NCBI GenBank assembly: GCA_002360945.1
Contig: DERO01000051.1
Span: forward strand, 1-64,000
Length of the DNA: 64,000 nt
Source: Leclercia adecarboxylata
GTDB lineage: Bacteria > Pseudomonadota > Gammaproteobacteria > Enterobacterales > Enterobacteriaceae
Reading direction: 5' to 3'
Shown one piece after another: positions 57,060 to 64,000 of the stretch. The notes under the pieces were generated by a model, which saw only the letters and a list, made by a program, of their open reading frames with translations, had not been told where the DNA came from and did not search any database. A program made the position numbers and the translations under genes. Within the stretch, counting starts at the first letter, position 1. Every line of letters starts with the position of its first letter.

Positions 57060-57815
57060 TTAGTTTTGTAGTACCGACGACACCAGCAGCTGGGTGTAGG
57101 GATGATGCGGATCGTCGAGCACCCGGTCGGTGAGCCCACTTTCCACCACTTCGCCGCTCTTCATCACCAGCAGACGGTCCGCCAGCAGGCGGGCAACGCC
57201 CAAATCGTGGGTGACAATCACCACCGCCAGGTTCAGCTCCACCACCAGACCGCGCAGCAGATCCAGCAGACGCGCCTGCACCGACACGTCCAGCCCGCCG
57301 GTGGGCTCGTCCATAAACACCAGCTTCGGATGGGTGACCAGGTTGCGGGCAATCTGTAAACGCTGCTGCATCCCGCCGGAGAAGGTGGTCGGCAGGTCGT
57401 CGATGCGCGAGGCCGGAATTTCCACCTCTTCGAGCCACTTCTGCGCCGTGGCGCGGATATCGCCGTAATGGCGTGCGCCAGTGGCCATCAGCCGCTCGCC
57501 GATATTACCCCCCGCCGACACCTGACGGCGCAGGCCGTCCATCGGATGCTGATGCACCACGCCCCACTCGGTGCGCAGCAGGCGGCGGCGTTCGGCCTCG
57601 CTCATGCCGTACAAAGACTGGTCTTCATACAAAATCTCGCCATGTTGCGGGGCCAGACGGGCGGAGATCGCCTTCAGCAGGGTGGTTTTGCCGGAGCCGG
57701 ACTCGCCGACAATCCCCAGCACTTCGCCTGGCCAGAGGTCGAACGACACGTCGCTGAAGCCTTTGCCCGGCGCATAAAGGTGGGTCAGGTTATTGACCGA
57801 AAGCAGCGGTTTCAT
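57060..57815 (-). CDS. phnK: C-P lyase complex ATPase PhnK
   Basis: PhnK is an ABC-type ATPase that docks on the PhnGHIJ complex. The 251-residue protein has Walker A GIVGESGSGKTTLLKAI (about 35-51), FSGGMQQRLQIARN and FMDEPTGGLD. ATG 57815 is used, as the conserved domain begins MKPLLSVNNLTHLYAPGKGF there; it overlaps the phnJ stop by 4 bases. Confidence 0.96.
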   Translation of the reverse strand: MKPLLSVNNLTHLYAPGKGFSDVSFDLWPGEVLGIVGESGSGKTTLLKAISARLAPQHGEILYEDQSLYGMSEAERRRLLRTEWGVVHQHPMDGLRRQVSAGGNIGERLMATGARHYGDIRATAQKWLEEVEIPASRIDDLPTTFSGGMQQRLQIARNLVTHPKLVFMDEPTGGLDVSVQARLLDLLRGLVVELNLAVVIVTHDLGVARLLADRLLVMKSGEVVESGLTDRVLDDPHHPYTQLLVSSVLQN

Positions 57816-58657
57816 TGGCTGTTGGCCTCGCTCTGTTGGCGGCAAAAATCGGTATCGGAGCAGACAAACATCCGTTTGCCGCTGTCATCCAGCACCACTT
57901 CATCGAGATAGCTGTGTTGCGATCCGCAGATGGCGCACGGCTCGTCCCACTCCTGCACCGTAAACGGGTGGTCGTCGAAGTCGAGGCTTTCGACCCGGGT
58001 GTACGGCGGCACGGCGTAGATGCGCTTCTCGCGTCCGGCACCGAACAGCTGCAGGGCGGGCATCATGTCCATCTTCGGGTTATCGAATTTCGGGATCGGC
58101 GACGGGTCCATCACGTAGCGCCCGTTGACCTTCACCGGGTAGGCGTAGGTGGTGGCGATATGGCCGAAGCGGGCGATGTCCTCGTACAGCTTCACCTGCA
58201 TCACGCCGTACTCTTCCAGGGCGTGCATGGTGCGGGTTTCGGTTTCGCGCGGCTCGATAAAGCGCAGCGGCTCCGGGATCGGCACCTGGAAAATCAAAAT
58301 CTGATCTTCAACCAGCGGGGTTTCCGGGATGCGGTGTCGGGTCTGGATCAGCGTGGCGTCTTCGGTGCGTTCGGTGGTGTTCACCCCGGTAACGCGCTTA
58401 AAGAACTGGCGGATCGACACGGCGTTGGTGGTGTCGTCAGCGCCCTGGTCGATGACCTTCAGCACGTCGGCTTCGCCAATCACGCTGGCGGTGATCTGGA
58501 TCCCGCCGGTGCCCCAGCCGTAGGGCATCGGCATCTCACGGCCGCCGAACGGCACCTGATAGCCGGGGATCGCCACCGCTTTCAGAATGGCGCGGCGGAT
58601 CATGCGTTTGGTTTGCTCATCCAGATAAGCAAAGTTATAGCCGCTGAGGTTAGCCAT
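57812..58657 (-). CDS. phnJ: C-P lyase, radical SAM subunit PhnJ
   Basis: PhnJ carries the [4Fe-4S] cluster and cleaves the carbon-phosphorus bond of 5-phosphoribosyl 1-phosphonate by a radical mechanism. The 281-residue protein has the spaced cysteines 241, 244, 266 (C-x2-C-x21-C) and Cys272, seen as PCAICGSQ and VCSDTDFC. The length equals E. coli PhnJ, and all key cysteines are present. It overlaps phnI by 8 bases and phnK by 4. Confidence 0.97.
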   Translation of the reverse strand: MANLSGYNFAYLDEQTKRMIRRAILKAVAIPGYQVPFGGREMPMPYGWGTGGIQITASVIGEADVLKVIDQGADDTTNAVSIRQFFKRVTGVNTTERTEDATLIQTRHRIPETPLVEDQILIFQVPIPEPLRFIEPRETETRTMHALEEYGVMQVKLYEDIARFGHIATTYAYPVKVNGRYVMDPSPIPKFDNPKMDMMPALQLFGAGREKRIYAVPPYTRVESLDFDDHPFTVQEWDEPCAICGSQHSYLDEVVLDDSGKRMFVCSDTDFCRQQSEANSQ

Positions 58658-59714
58658 GATCGCGCTCCTGTTGCAGACGTTTCAGCAGTTCCAGCTCGGC
58701 CTGGAAATCGACGTAGTGCGGCAGCTTGAGGTGCGAGACAAACCCGGCGGCCTCAACGTTGTCCGCGTGGGCCAGCACGAACTCCTCGTCCTGCGCCGGG
58801 CCGGCAAGATTTTCGTCGTAATCCGGGGCCTGCAGGGCGCGGTCGACCAGCGCCATCGCCATCGCCTTGCGTTCGCCCATGCCGAACACCAGCCCATAGC
58901 CGCGGGTGAAGTGCGGGGCCTCGTTATCCGGGGTGACAAAGCCGTTAACCATTTCACACTCGGTCATCAGCAGTTCGCCGACGTTTACCGCAAAACCCAG
59001 CTCTTCCGGCACAATTTCAATATCAACGTGGCCGCTGCGGATCTCGCCGGCAAAGGGATGGTTACGCCCGTAGCCGCGCTGGGTGGAGTAGGCCAGCGCC
59101 AGCAGATAGCCCTCGTCGCCGCGCATCAGCTGCTGCAGGCGCGAGGCGCGGGAGCAGGGATAGACCGGCGGGGTGCGGGTGATGTCATCCGGCTCATCGC
59201 CGCGATCCTCTTCCGCCTTCGCCAGCCCCTGGTTTGCCAGCAGGCTGAAGACGTGCGGGGCGGCATCCTGCGGGGCGTCTGAGGTTTTCAGAGGCGGAGT
59301 TTCGCCGTTCGCCAGCAGGGTGAAATCGAGCAGGCGGTGGGTGTAGTCGTAGGTCGGGCCGAGCAGCTGGCCGCCGGGGATGTCTTTATAAACGGCCGAA
59401 ATACGGCGCTCGAGGCGCATCTCCGCGGTGTTGATTGGCTCGCTCACCGCCAGCTTCGCCAGGGTGGTACGGTACGCGCGCAGCAGAAAGATGGCCTCGA
59501 CGTTATCGCCGCTGGCCTGCTTCAATGCCAGCGCCGCCAGCTCGCGGTCGGCAATGCCGCCTTCGGTCATCACCCGGTCCACGGCGAGGTTGAGCTGCTG
59601 TTCAATCTGGGCGACGCTCAGCTCGGGAAGCTGCTCATCGCCCCGGCGTCTGTGCTCCTGCAGGGCATGGGCGGCGGCGATCGCCTTTTCGCCCCCTTTA
59701 ACGGCAACGTACAT
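58650..59714 (-). CDS. phnI: C-P lyase core subunit PhnI
   Basis: PhnI (with G, H, L) couples phosphonate to ATP, and alone has nucleosidase activity. The 354-residue protein contains GRNHPFAGEIRSG (about 219-231) and LPHYVDFQAELELLKRL near the C-terminus. ATG 59714 is used rather than an in-frame ATG 6 bases earlier, because it gives an ATGA overlap with the phnH stop and the E. coli N-terminus MYVAVKGG. Confidence 0.96.
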   Translation of the reverse strand: MYVAVKGGEKAIAAAHALQEHRRRGDEQLPELSVAQIEQQLNLAVDRVMTEGGIADRELAALALKQASGDNVEAIFLLRAYRTTLAKLAVSEPINTAEMRLERRISAVYKDIPGGQLLGPTYDYTHRLLDFTLLANGETPPLKTSDAPQDAAPHVFSLLANQGLAKAEEDRGDEPDDITRTPPVYPCSRASRLQQLMRGDEGYLLALAYSTQRGYGRNHPFAGEIRSGHVDIEIVPEELGFAVNVGELLMTECEMVNGFVTPDNEAPHFTRGYGLVFGMGERKAMAMALVDRALQAPDYDENLAGPAQDEEFVLAHADNVEAAGFVSHLKLPHYVDFQAELELLKRLQQERDHG

Positions 59715-60298
59715 CAGCACACCTCCACGTGGGTGGTCCGCGGGATCGCCAGCAGGCGTTCGCCGCAGGTCAGCAGCAGGTCGATCCCCAGCGGGAACGG
59801 GTGCGGGCGCTCGGTCAGCTCATGGATGATGCACTCCGGCAGCTGCGGGGCGACCATGCGTTCTTCGGCAATTCCGGCTCCGGTCAGGCGCAGCATGCGC
59901 CCGCCGCTCAGGCTCGGCACCTGCAAAATCAGGGTGGCGCTGGTCTCCGGCGCCACGGCGCTGCCTTCGCTCAGGGCGTTAAGCTGCTCGTGGCTAATCT
60001 GCTCGTCGGCGACGGCGAACACTGCCAACTGGGGCTGATCCACCAGCGGGGCGCTGGTGTGAAAACGCAGGTTAGAGCTGACGATATCGTTACTCACCGC
60101 GCCCGATAGCCAGACCGGGGTGTCGTTATCGGCCAGGGTCAGCAGCACGCTGGTGGTGGCGAGGTTTAGCGGCTGCCAGCCGTGTTTCAGCTGGTGCAGG
60201 GAGACGATCACCCCCGGTTCGCTCATCGCTTTCAGCAGACGGCGAAAACTGTGTTGGGCATCCTGCACGGCAAGGGTAAAAGCGGGTTGAAGGGTCAT
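59714..60298 (-). CDS. phnH: C-P lyase core subunit PhnH
   Basis: PhnH is a structural and catalytic partner in the PhnGHIJ complex, with a fold like PLP-dependent transferases but without the cofactor. The 194-residue protein shows [14 protein letters not shown] (about 16-29) and [17 protein letters not shown]. It overlaps phnG by 4 bases. The open frame extends upstream, but ATG 60298 fits the E. coli N-terminus MTL. Confidence 0.96.
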   Translation of the reverse strand: MTLQPAFTLAVQDAQHSFRRLLKAMSEPGVIVSLHQLKHGWQPLNLATTSVLLTLADNDTPVWLSGAVSNDIVSSNLRFHTSAPLVDQPQLAVFAVADEQISHEQLNALSEGSAVAPETSATLILQVPSLSGGRMLRLTGAGIAEERMVAPQLPECIIHELTERPHPFPLGIDLLLTCGERLLAIPRTTHVEVC

Positions 60299-60747
60299 GC
60301 GTTGTCTCCGCGAACGAGCGTAAAGAAGTCGACCCGGCTGGTGTTGACCTCGGCCTGACGCGCGGCAAGGCGTGCGGCGCGGTCGGCTTCCAGCGGGGCA
60401 ATAAGGGTTTCCATTAAGGTCTGAAAGTGCGGGGCTTCCTGCAGCAGGGCATCGATTACCGCGCACAGCTCGGCATGCGCTTTGTTGCGCCCGAGCAGGT
60501 AGCTGTAGCCGAGCGTGCCGCTGGCCAGGCGCACCACGGAGCGGGTCAGGGTGGCATCGCCGGCAAAGTAGCGTGCCCCGGTGCCGCCCATCCGCGCCTG
60601 GATCTGCACCAGCCCGGTTTCCGGGGGGCGGATCGTTTCATAGGCGGGCGTCAGGCTCAGGGCTGACATCCGCGCGGCAAGCGCCGCAGGCTGGCTGTGG
60701 GCCAGCACGGCCATCCAGTGCTGGCGGGTGGAGGTATCGAAATGCAT
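60295..60747 (-). CDS. phnG: C-P lyase core subunit PhnG
   Basis: PhnG is the small subunit of the C-P lyase core. The 150-residue protein contains [11 protein letters not shown] (about 8-18) and [15 protein letters not shown] (about 49-63), as in E. coli PhnG. It starts directly after the phnF stop and overlaps phnH by 4 bases, heading the GHIJ block. Confidence 0.95.
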   Translation of the reverse strand: MHFDTSTRQHWMAVLAHSQPAALAARMSALSLTPAYETIRPPETGLVQIQARMGGTGARYFAGDATLTRSVVRLASGTLGYSYLLGRNKAHAELCAVIDALLQEAPHFQTLMETLIAPLEADRAARLAARQAEVNTSRVDFFTLVRGDNA

Positions 60748-61473
60748 TCAGTGCTCCATGGTGAATTCAATCATGTCGGCGCGGGTCAGGCTGACGGAGT
60801 ACTCCGTCGCGTTGACCTCGCCGTCACGGTGGTTGAGGGTGCGCACGCAGAGCAGGGGCGCCATGTTGGGGATTTCCAGCACTTTGCTCTCTTTGGCCTG
60901 GGCGCGGCGGGCGCTGATGCGGGTCTGGGTGCGCTTGAGCGCAATCCCGGTGGCCTCGAACAGGAAGTCGTGCAGCGAGCCGCTGGCAAAGTTTTGCAGC
61001 ACCGGCCATAAATCGAGGTCAGCGAAGTAGTGGTCGATCTGACATACCGCCACCCCGTTGACCCGGCGCAGGGTGCGCAGGTGGATGACGTTATCCCCCT
61101 CCGCAATCCCCAGCGCGTCCGCGACGTGGCTGGAGGCCGGACGCAGCACCGAGAGCAGCTTTTCGCTGGTGGGGTGGCTGCCCTGATCCAGCAGGTTCTG
61201 ACTGAAGCGTGCCTGGGCGTTGAGCGGGTAATCGAAGGGGCGCATCAGCACCAGCACGCCGACGCCCTGGCGGCGCTGCACCCAGCCGCGCTCGACCAGC
61301 TGATCGATGGCACGGCGCAGGGTGTGGCGGTTCACTTCATAACGGTCGGCGAGCTGCTGCTCGGCAGGCAGGTAATCCCCGCAGCGGTAGTGGGTGCGCA
61401 GCTCCACTTCGAGCTTTGCGGCAATCTCTTGCCAGCGGGTCGGGTAACTGGTCGGATGTCTGGATAAGTGCAT
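60748..61473 (-). CDS. phnF: PhnF, GntR/HutC-family regulator of the phn operon
   Basis: A 241-residue GntR-type regulator with a winged helix (LPAEQQLADRYEVNRHTLRR, about 35-54) and a UbiC-like effector domain (about 90-235). It lies inside the operon it is thought to affect. ATG 61473 gives the E. coli N-terminus MHLSxHPTSYPTR; an ATG 9 bases earlier is in frame. Confidence 0.94.
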   Translation of the reverse strand: MHLSRHPTSYPTRWQEIAAKLEVELRTHYRCGDYLPAEQQLADRYEVNRHTLRRAIDQLVERGWVQRRQGVGVLVLMRPFDYPLNAQARFSQNLLDQGSHPTSEKLLSVLRPASSHVADALGIAEGDNVIHLRTLRRVNGVAVCQIDHYFADLDLWPVLQNFASGSLHDFLFEATGIALKRTQTRISARRAQAKESKVLEIPNMAPLLCVRTLNHRDGEVNATEYSVSLTRADMIEFTMEH

Positions 61474-61493
61474 ACAAATCAAAGCCTCGCTTC

Positions 61494-62273
61494 TCAGATG
61501 AAGTGCTTACGCAAACGTTGAGAGAGGAAATCCAGCAGGCTAACCGTCACGATGATGAGCACCATCAGGGCGCAGGTTTGCTGGAACTGGAATCCGCGAA
61601 TCGCTTCCCACAGGGTGACGCCAATCCCGCCCGCGCCGACCATGCCTACTACCGTCGCGGAGCGAACGTTGGATTCAAAGCGGTACAGGGAGTAGGAGAT
61701 GAGCAGCGGCATCACCTGCGGCAGGACGCCGTAAAGAATTTCTTCGAGCTTATTGGCACCGGTGGCGCGAATGCCTTCGACCGGGCCGGGCTCGATGGCT
61801 TCCACCGCTTCCGAAAGCAGCTTGGAGAGCACCCCGGTGGTGTGGATGAACAGCGCCAGCACCCCGGCGAACGGCCCGAGACCGACCGCCACCACGAACA
61901 GCATCGCAAAGACCATTTCGTTGATGGCGCGGCAGGCGTCCATCAGGCGGCGCACCGGCTGGTAAATCCACCAGGGGACGATGTTGTCGGCGCTCATCAG
62001 GCCAAACGGAATAGAGAGCACCACCGCCAGCGCGGTACCCCAGACGGCGATTTGCAGGGTGACGGCCATTTCGCTGAGGTAGTCTTGCCACTGGCTGAAG
62101 TCCGGCGGGAAGAAGTCGGCGGCGAAGGTCGCCATGTTGCCGGAATCCTGAATCAGCGTGAGCGGCGCCATTTCCGCCCCCTTCCAGGAGACAACCAGCA
62201 CCGCCAGCAGGATGGCCCAGCTTATTAGCGAAAACCAGCTGCGCTTTGGCGGTGGGAGAGTGATGGTTTGCAT
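61494..62273 (-). CDS. phnE: Phosphonate ABC permease PhnE, full length
   Basis: PhnE is the membrane component of the phosphonate/phosphite/phosphate-ester importer. The 259-residue protein has six membrane helices and the EAA loop in [19 protein letters not shown] ([14 protein letters not shown], about 168-181). The frame is unbroken, unlike E. coli K-12, where an 8-base duplication disrupts phnE and makes the operon cryptic. A repeat pair separates it from phnD. Confidence 0.95.
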   Translation of the reverse strand: MQTITLPPPKRSWFSLISWAILLAVLVVSWKGAEMAPLTLIQDSGNMATFAADFFPPDFSQWQDYLSEMAVTLQIAVWGTALAVVLSIPFGLMSADNIVPWWIYQPVRRLMDACRAINEMVFAMLFVVAVGLGPFAGVLALFIHTTGVLSKLLSEAVEAIEPGPVEGIRATGANKLEEILYGVLPQVMPLLISYSLYRFESNVRSATVVGMVGAGGIGVTLWEAIRGFQFQQTCALMVLIIVTVSLLDFLSQRLRKHFI

Positions 62274-62295
62274 GTCGGTTCCTTGTGTTTTAGTT

Positions 62296-62381
62296 CCCTC
62301 TCCCTTGAGGGAGAGGGTTAGGGTGAGGGGGAAATGTGCGCGCTGATGCCCTCACCCCGGCCCTCTCCCACAGGGAGAGGG
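62296..62381. repeat. Paired GGGAGAGGG-type repeat between phnD and phnE
   Basis: Inverted units at 62296-62330 (CCCTCTCCCTTGAGGGAGAG, TTAGGGTGAGG) and 62345-62381 (GATGCCCTCACCCCGGCCC, TCTCCCACAGGGAGAGGG). In the transcript they can form a long stem between two importer genes. Confidence 0.85.
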
Positions 62382-62390
62382 AGAAAGGCC

Positions 62391-63407
62391 TTACTGCACC
62401 ACTTTATTCACGCTGGTCATCGCACCCAGGGCGGCGGTCAGGCGGTCGAGATCGTCCAGCTGGGCCTGAATTTCCGAGACTTTGCTGGTTTTCTCTTCTT
62501 CCTTGAGGCCCTTGTTGTCCTTCACGCCCTGCATCTGCTTAAACAGTGCCAGCTGGCGAATCGGCACCAGCTGCAGATCGCTGGAGGCGCGGAACGGCGC
62601 CCAGCCCAGGCGTTCCAGCACGGTCTTCTCTTCCGCGGTTTTGCCGTAGTTCATAAAGAAGTCGTACACCTTGTCCTTGGTGCTTTCGGAGAGGTTTTTA
62701 CGCCACACAATCGGGTCGCCCGGGATCAGCGGGGATTTCCAGATCACTTTCAGTTCTTTCAGCTTGTCCGGGGCGGAGGTCTTCAGCTTGTCGAGGTTTT
62801 CGGTGTTGTTGGTGGCCACGTCCACCTGCTTGTTGGCGACCGCCAGGGCGTTGGTCTCATGCCCGGCGTTAACCGTGCGTTTGAATTCGCTGGTGGAGAC
62901 GTTGTTTTTGGCGAAGACGTAGTAGCCCGGGACGAGGAAGCCTGAAGTGGAGTTCGGGTCACCGTTGCCAAAGGTCAGCTCTTTACGTTTAGCGAGCATG
63001 TCGTTGAGGTTGTTGATCGGGCTGTCTTTATTGACGATCAGCACGCTCCAGTAACCCGGGGAGCCGTCGGCGGCCACCGTCTGAGCGAAGACCTGACCGT
63101 TGGCGCGATCCACCGCTTCCATGGCGGAGAGGTTGCCGTACCAGGCGATGTCGACCTTGTTAAAGCGCATTCCCTGGATGATGCCCGCGTAGTCCGGTGC
63201 GAAGAAGGCGTTCACTTTGATCCCCAGTTTGCTTTCCATATCTTTCAGGAAGGGTTCCCACTGTGGCTTCAGGTTCTGCTGTGATTCCGTCGAAATGATG
63301 CCAAAATTCAGCGCTTTTTCCTGCTCCTGGGCGTACGCCGGGCTTAACAGGGTGCTGATGCTGAACAGGCTGGTAAAGGCCAGCGCGGCAATCGTTTTAT
63401 TGCGCAT
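62391..63407 (-). CDS. phnD: Phosphonate-binding protein PhnD
   Basis: PhnD is the periplasmic binding protein of the phosphonate importer. The 338-residue protein has a signal peptide (1 to about 26, cut after PAYAQ) and the type II binding fold with NFGIISTESQQNLKPQWEPF (about 34-53) and YAGIIQGMRFNKVDIAWYGN (about 74-93), where phosphonate-contact residues lie. It lies 23 bases after phnC and is followed by a repeat pair before phnE. Confidence 0.96.
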   Translation of the reverse strand: MRNKTIAALAFTSLFSISTLLSPAYAQEQEKALNFGIISTESQQNLKPQWEPFLKDMESKLGIKVNAFFAPDYAGIIQGMRFNKVDIAWYGNLSAMEAVDRANGQVFAQTVAADGSPGYWSVLIVNKDSPINNLNDMLAKRKELTFGNGDPNSTSGFLVPGYYVFAKNNVSTSEFKRTVNAGHETNALAVANKQVDVATNNTENLDKLKTSAPDKLKELKVIWKSPLIPGDPIVWRKNLSESTKDKVYDFFMNYGKTAEEKTVLERLGWAPFRASSDLQLVPIRQLALFKQMQGVKDNKGLKEEEKTSKVSEIQAQLDDLDRLTAALGAMTSVNKVVQ

Positions 63408-63430
63408 TTCTATTCCTCTGTGTGGGGACG

Positions 63431-64000
63431 TTAAGCAGCCTGCGCGTTCTCTTCGACGCGATTGATGCTGCGGTAGAGATGGTCAAAACGGTCGTTATCA
63501 AACTGATGGCTGGCACCATCAAAGAACACGTGCCCCTGACGCAGGGCGACGATGCGCTCGCAGTAGCGCAGGGCGTAATCCACCTGATGCAGCGTCACCA
63601 CGATGGTGATGCCGTCCTTCTGGTTGATGTCGCGCAGGGTTTCCATCACGATGCGGGCCGACTCCGGATCCAGGGAGGCAATCGGCTCATCCGCGAGAAT
63701 GATTTTGGCTTTCTGCATCAGCGCCCGGGCAATCGCTACGCGCTGCTGTTGTCCACCGGACAGGGTGGAAACGCGCTGGTGGGCGAAGTGGGCCATACCA
63801 ACGCGGGTCAGGGCGTGCAGCGCTTCTTGCTTCTGCTTAGGTGCGAACCAGCGCAGACAGGTGCGCCAGAACGGGGTGCTGCCGAGCGCGCCGATCAGCA
63901 CGTTCTCCAGCACCGTCAGGCGATTCACCAGGTTGAACTGCTGGAAGATGTAGCCGGTCTGCGCGCGGCTTTTGCGGATATCACCCGCCAGACGACCCGC
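63431..64000 (-). CDS. phnC: Phosphonate ABC ATPase PhnC, C-terminal part
   Basis: PhnC is the ATPase of the phosphonate importer. About 189 residues are in the window; the N-terminus with Walker A lies beyond the right edge. Visible are the Q-loop ([18 protein letters not shown]), the signature [15 protein letters not shown], Walker [13 protein letters not shown] and the switch histidine in [10 protein letters not shown]. It heads the operon, whose Pho-controlled promoter is not in the window. Confidence 0.96.
   Translation of the reverse strand, partial: AGRLAGDIRKSRAQTGYIFQQFNLVNRLTVLENVLIGALGSTPFWRTCLRWFAPKQKQEALHALTRVGMAHFAHQRVSTLSGGQQQRVAIARALMQKAKIILADEPIASLDPESARIVMETLRDINQKDGITIVVTLHQVDYALRYCERIVALRQGHVFFDGASHQFDNDRFDHLYRSINRVEENAQAA

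Overview
The window is chromosomal DNA of an enterobacterium (family Enterobacteriaceae, Enterobacter/Leclercia/Citrobacter-like; species not fixed). The gene order plsB-dgkA-lexA-dinF-yjbJ-zur ... dusA-pspG-qorA-dnaB-alr-tyrB-aphA-yjbQ-yjbR-uvrA/ssb-yjcB ... soxS/soxR ... ghxP-yjcE ... actP-yjcH-acs, gltP-yjcO-fdhF ... yjdP-phnP...phnC is the E. coli 91-93 min backbone, and most proteins match their E. coli counterparts nearly end to end as I remember them. Identifications rest on recalled family sequences and visible motifs, not on a search.

Layout. 1-18.2 kb: housekeeping and stress genes: phospholipid synthesis (plsB, dgkA), SOS (lexA with two LexA boxes, an amber-interrupted dinF, uvrA and ssb sharing another LexA box), zinc control (zur), tRNA modification (dusA), phage-shock pspG behind a sigma-54 promoter, replication (dnaB), cell wall (alr) and amino-acid metabolism (tyrB). 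A cupin gene and a TraF-like outer-membrane barrel gene sit between zur and dusA. A full 127-bp ERIC element lies between dnaB and alr. 18.2-25.6 kb: a c-di-GMP synthase/phosphodiesterase pair, soxS/soxR with a canonical SoxR operator, a probable SraL small RNA, a glutathione transferase, and ghxP behind putative PurR boxes. 25.7-33.9 kb: yjcE, a CidR-type LysR regulator with lrgA/lrgB-like genes, and an unusual three-gene locus (sugar-binding lipoprotein/periplasmic protein without permeases, Gfo/Idh/MocA dehydrogenase, unknown 525-aa protein). 34-43.4 kb: acetate uptake and activation (actP-yjcH-acs), gltP, yjcO, a compact hok/mok/sok-type toxin-antitoxin locus, and selenoprotein gene fdhF with its SECIS element and sigma-54 promoter. 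43.6-53 kb: a carbohydrate operon (ABC importer, D-lyxose-isomerase-like enzyme, class II aldolase, PfkB kinase) bracketed by a response regulator on one side and a hybrid sensor kinase on the other. 53-64 kb: yjdP and a complete phosphonate (C-P lyase) operon phnC-P read leftward, with phnC cut by the window edge.

How the parts work together. The sugar cluster looks like one regulated pathway: the kinase and regulator sense, the ABC importer takes up, the isomerase makes a ketose, the PfkB kinase phosphorylates it and the aldolase splits it. The phn genes are almost all overlapped start-to-stop and form one transcription unit whose C-P lyase core (GHIJ with K, L), M, N, P and importer CDE are all intact. 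Short palindromic repeats (BIMEs, ERIC, and a GGGAGAGGG-type family with a conserved flank) mark many operon boundaries. No rRNA, tRNA, insertion sequence, prophage or CRISPR was seen.
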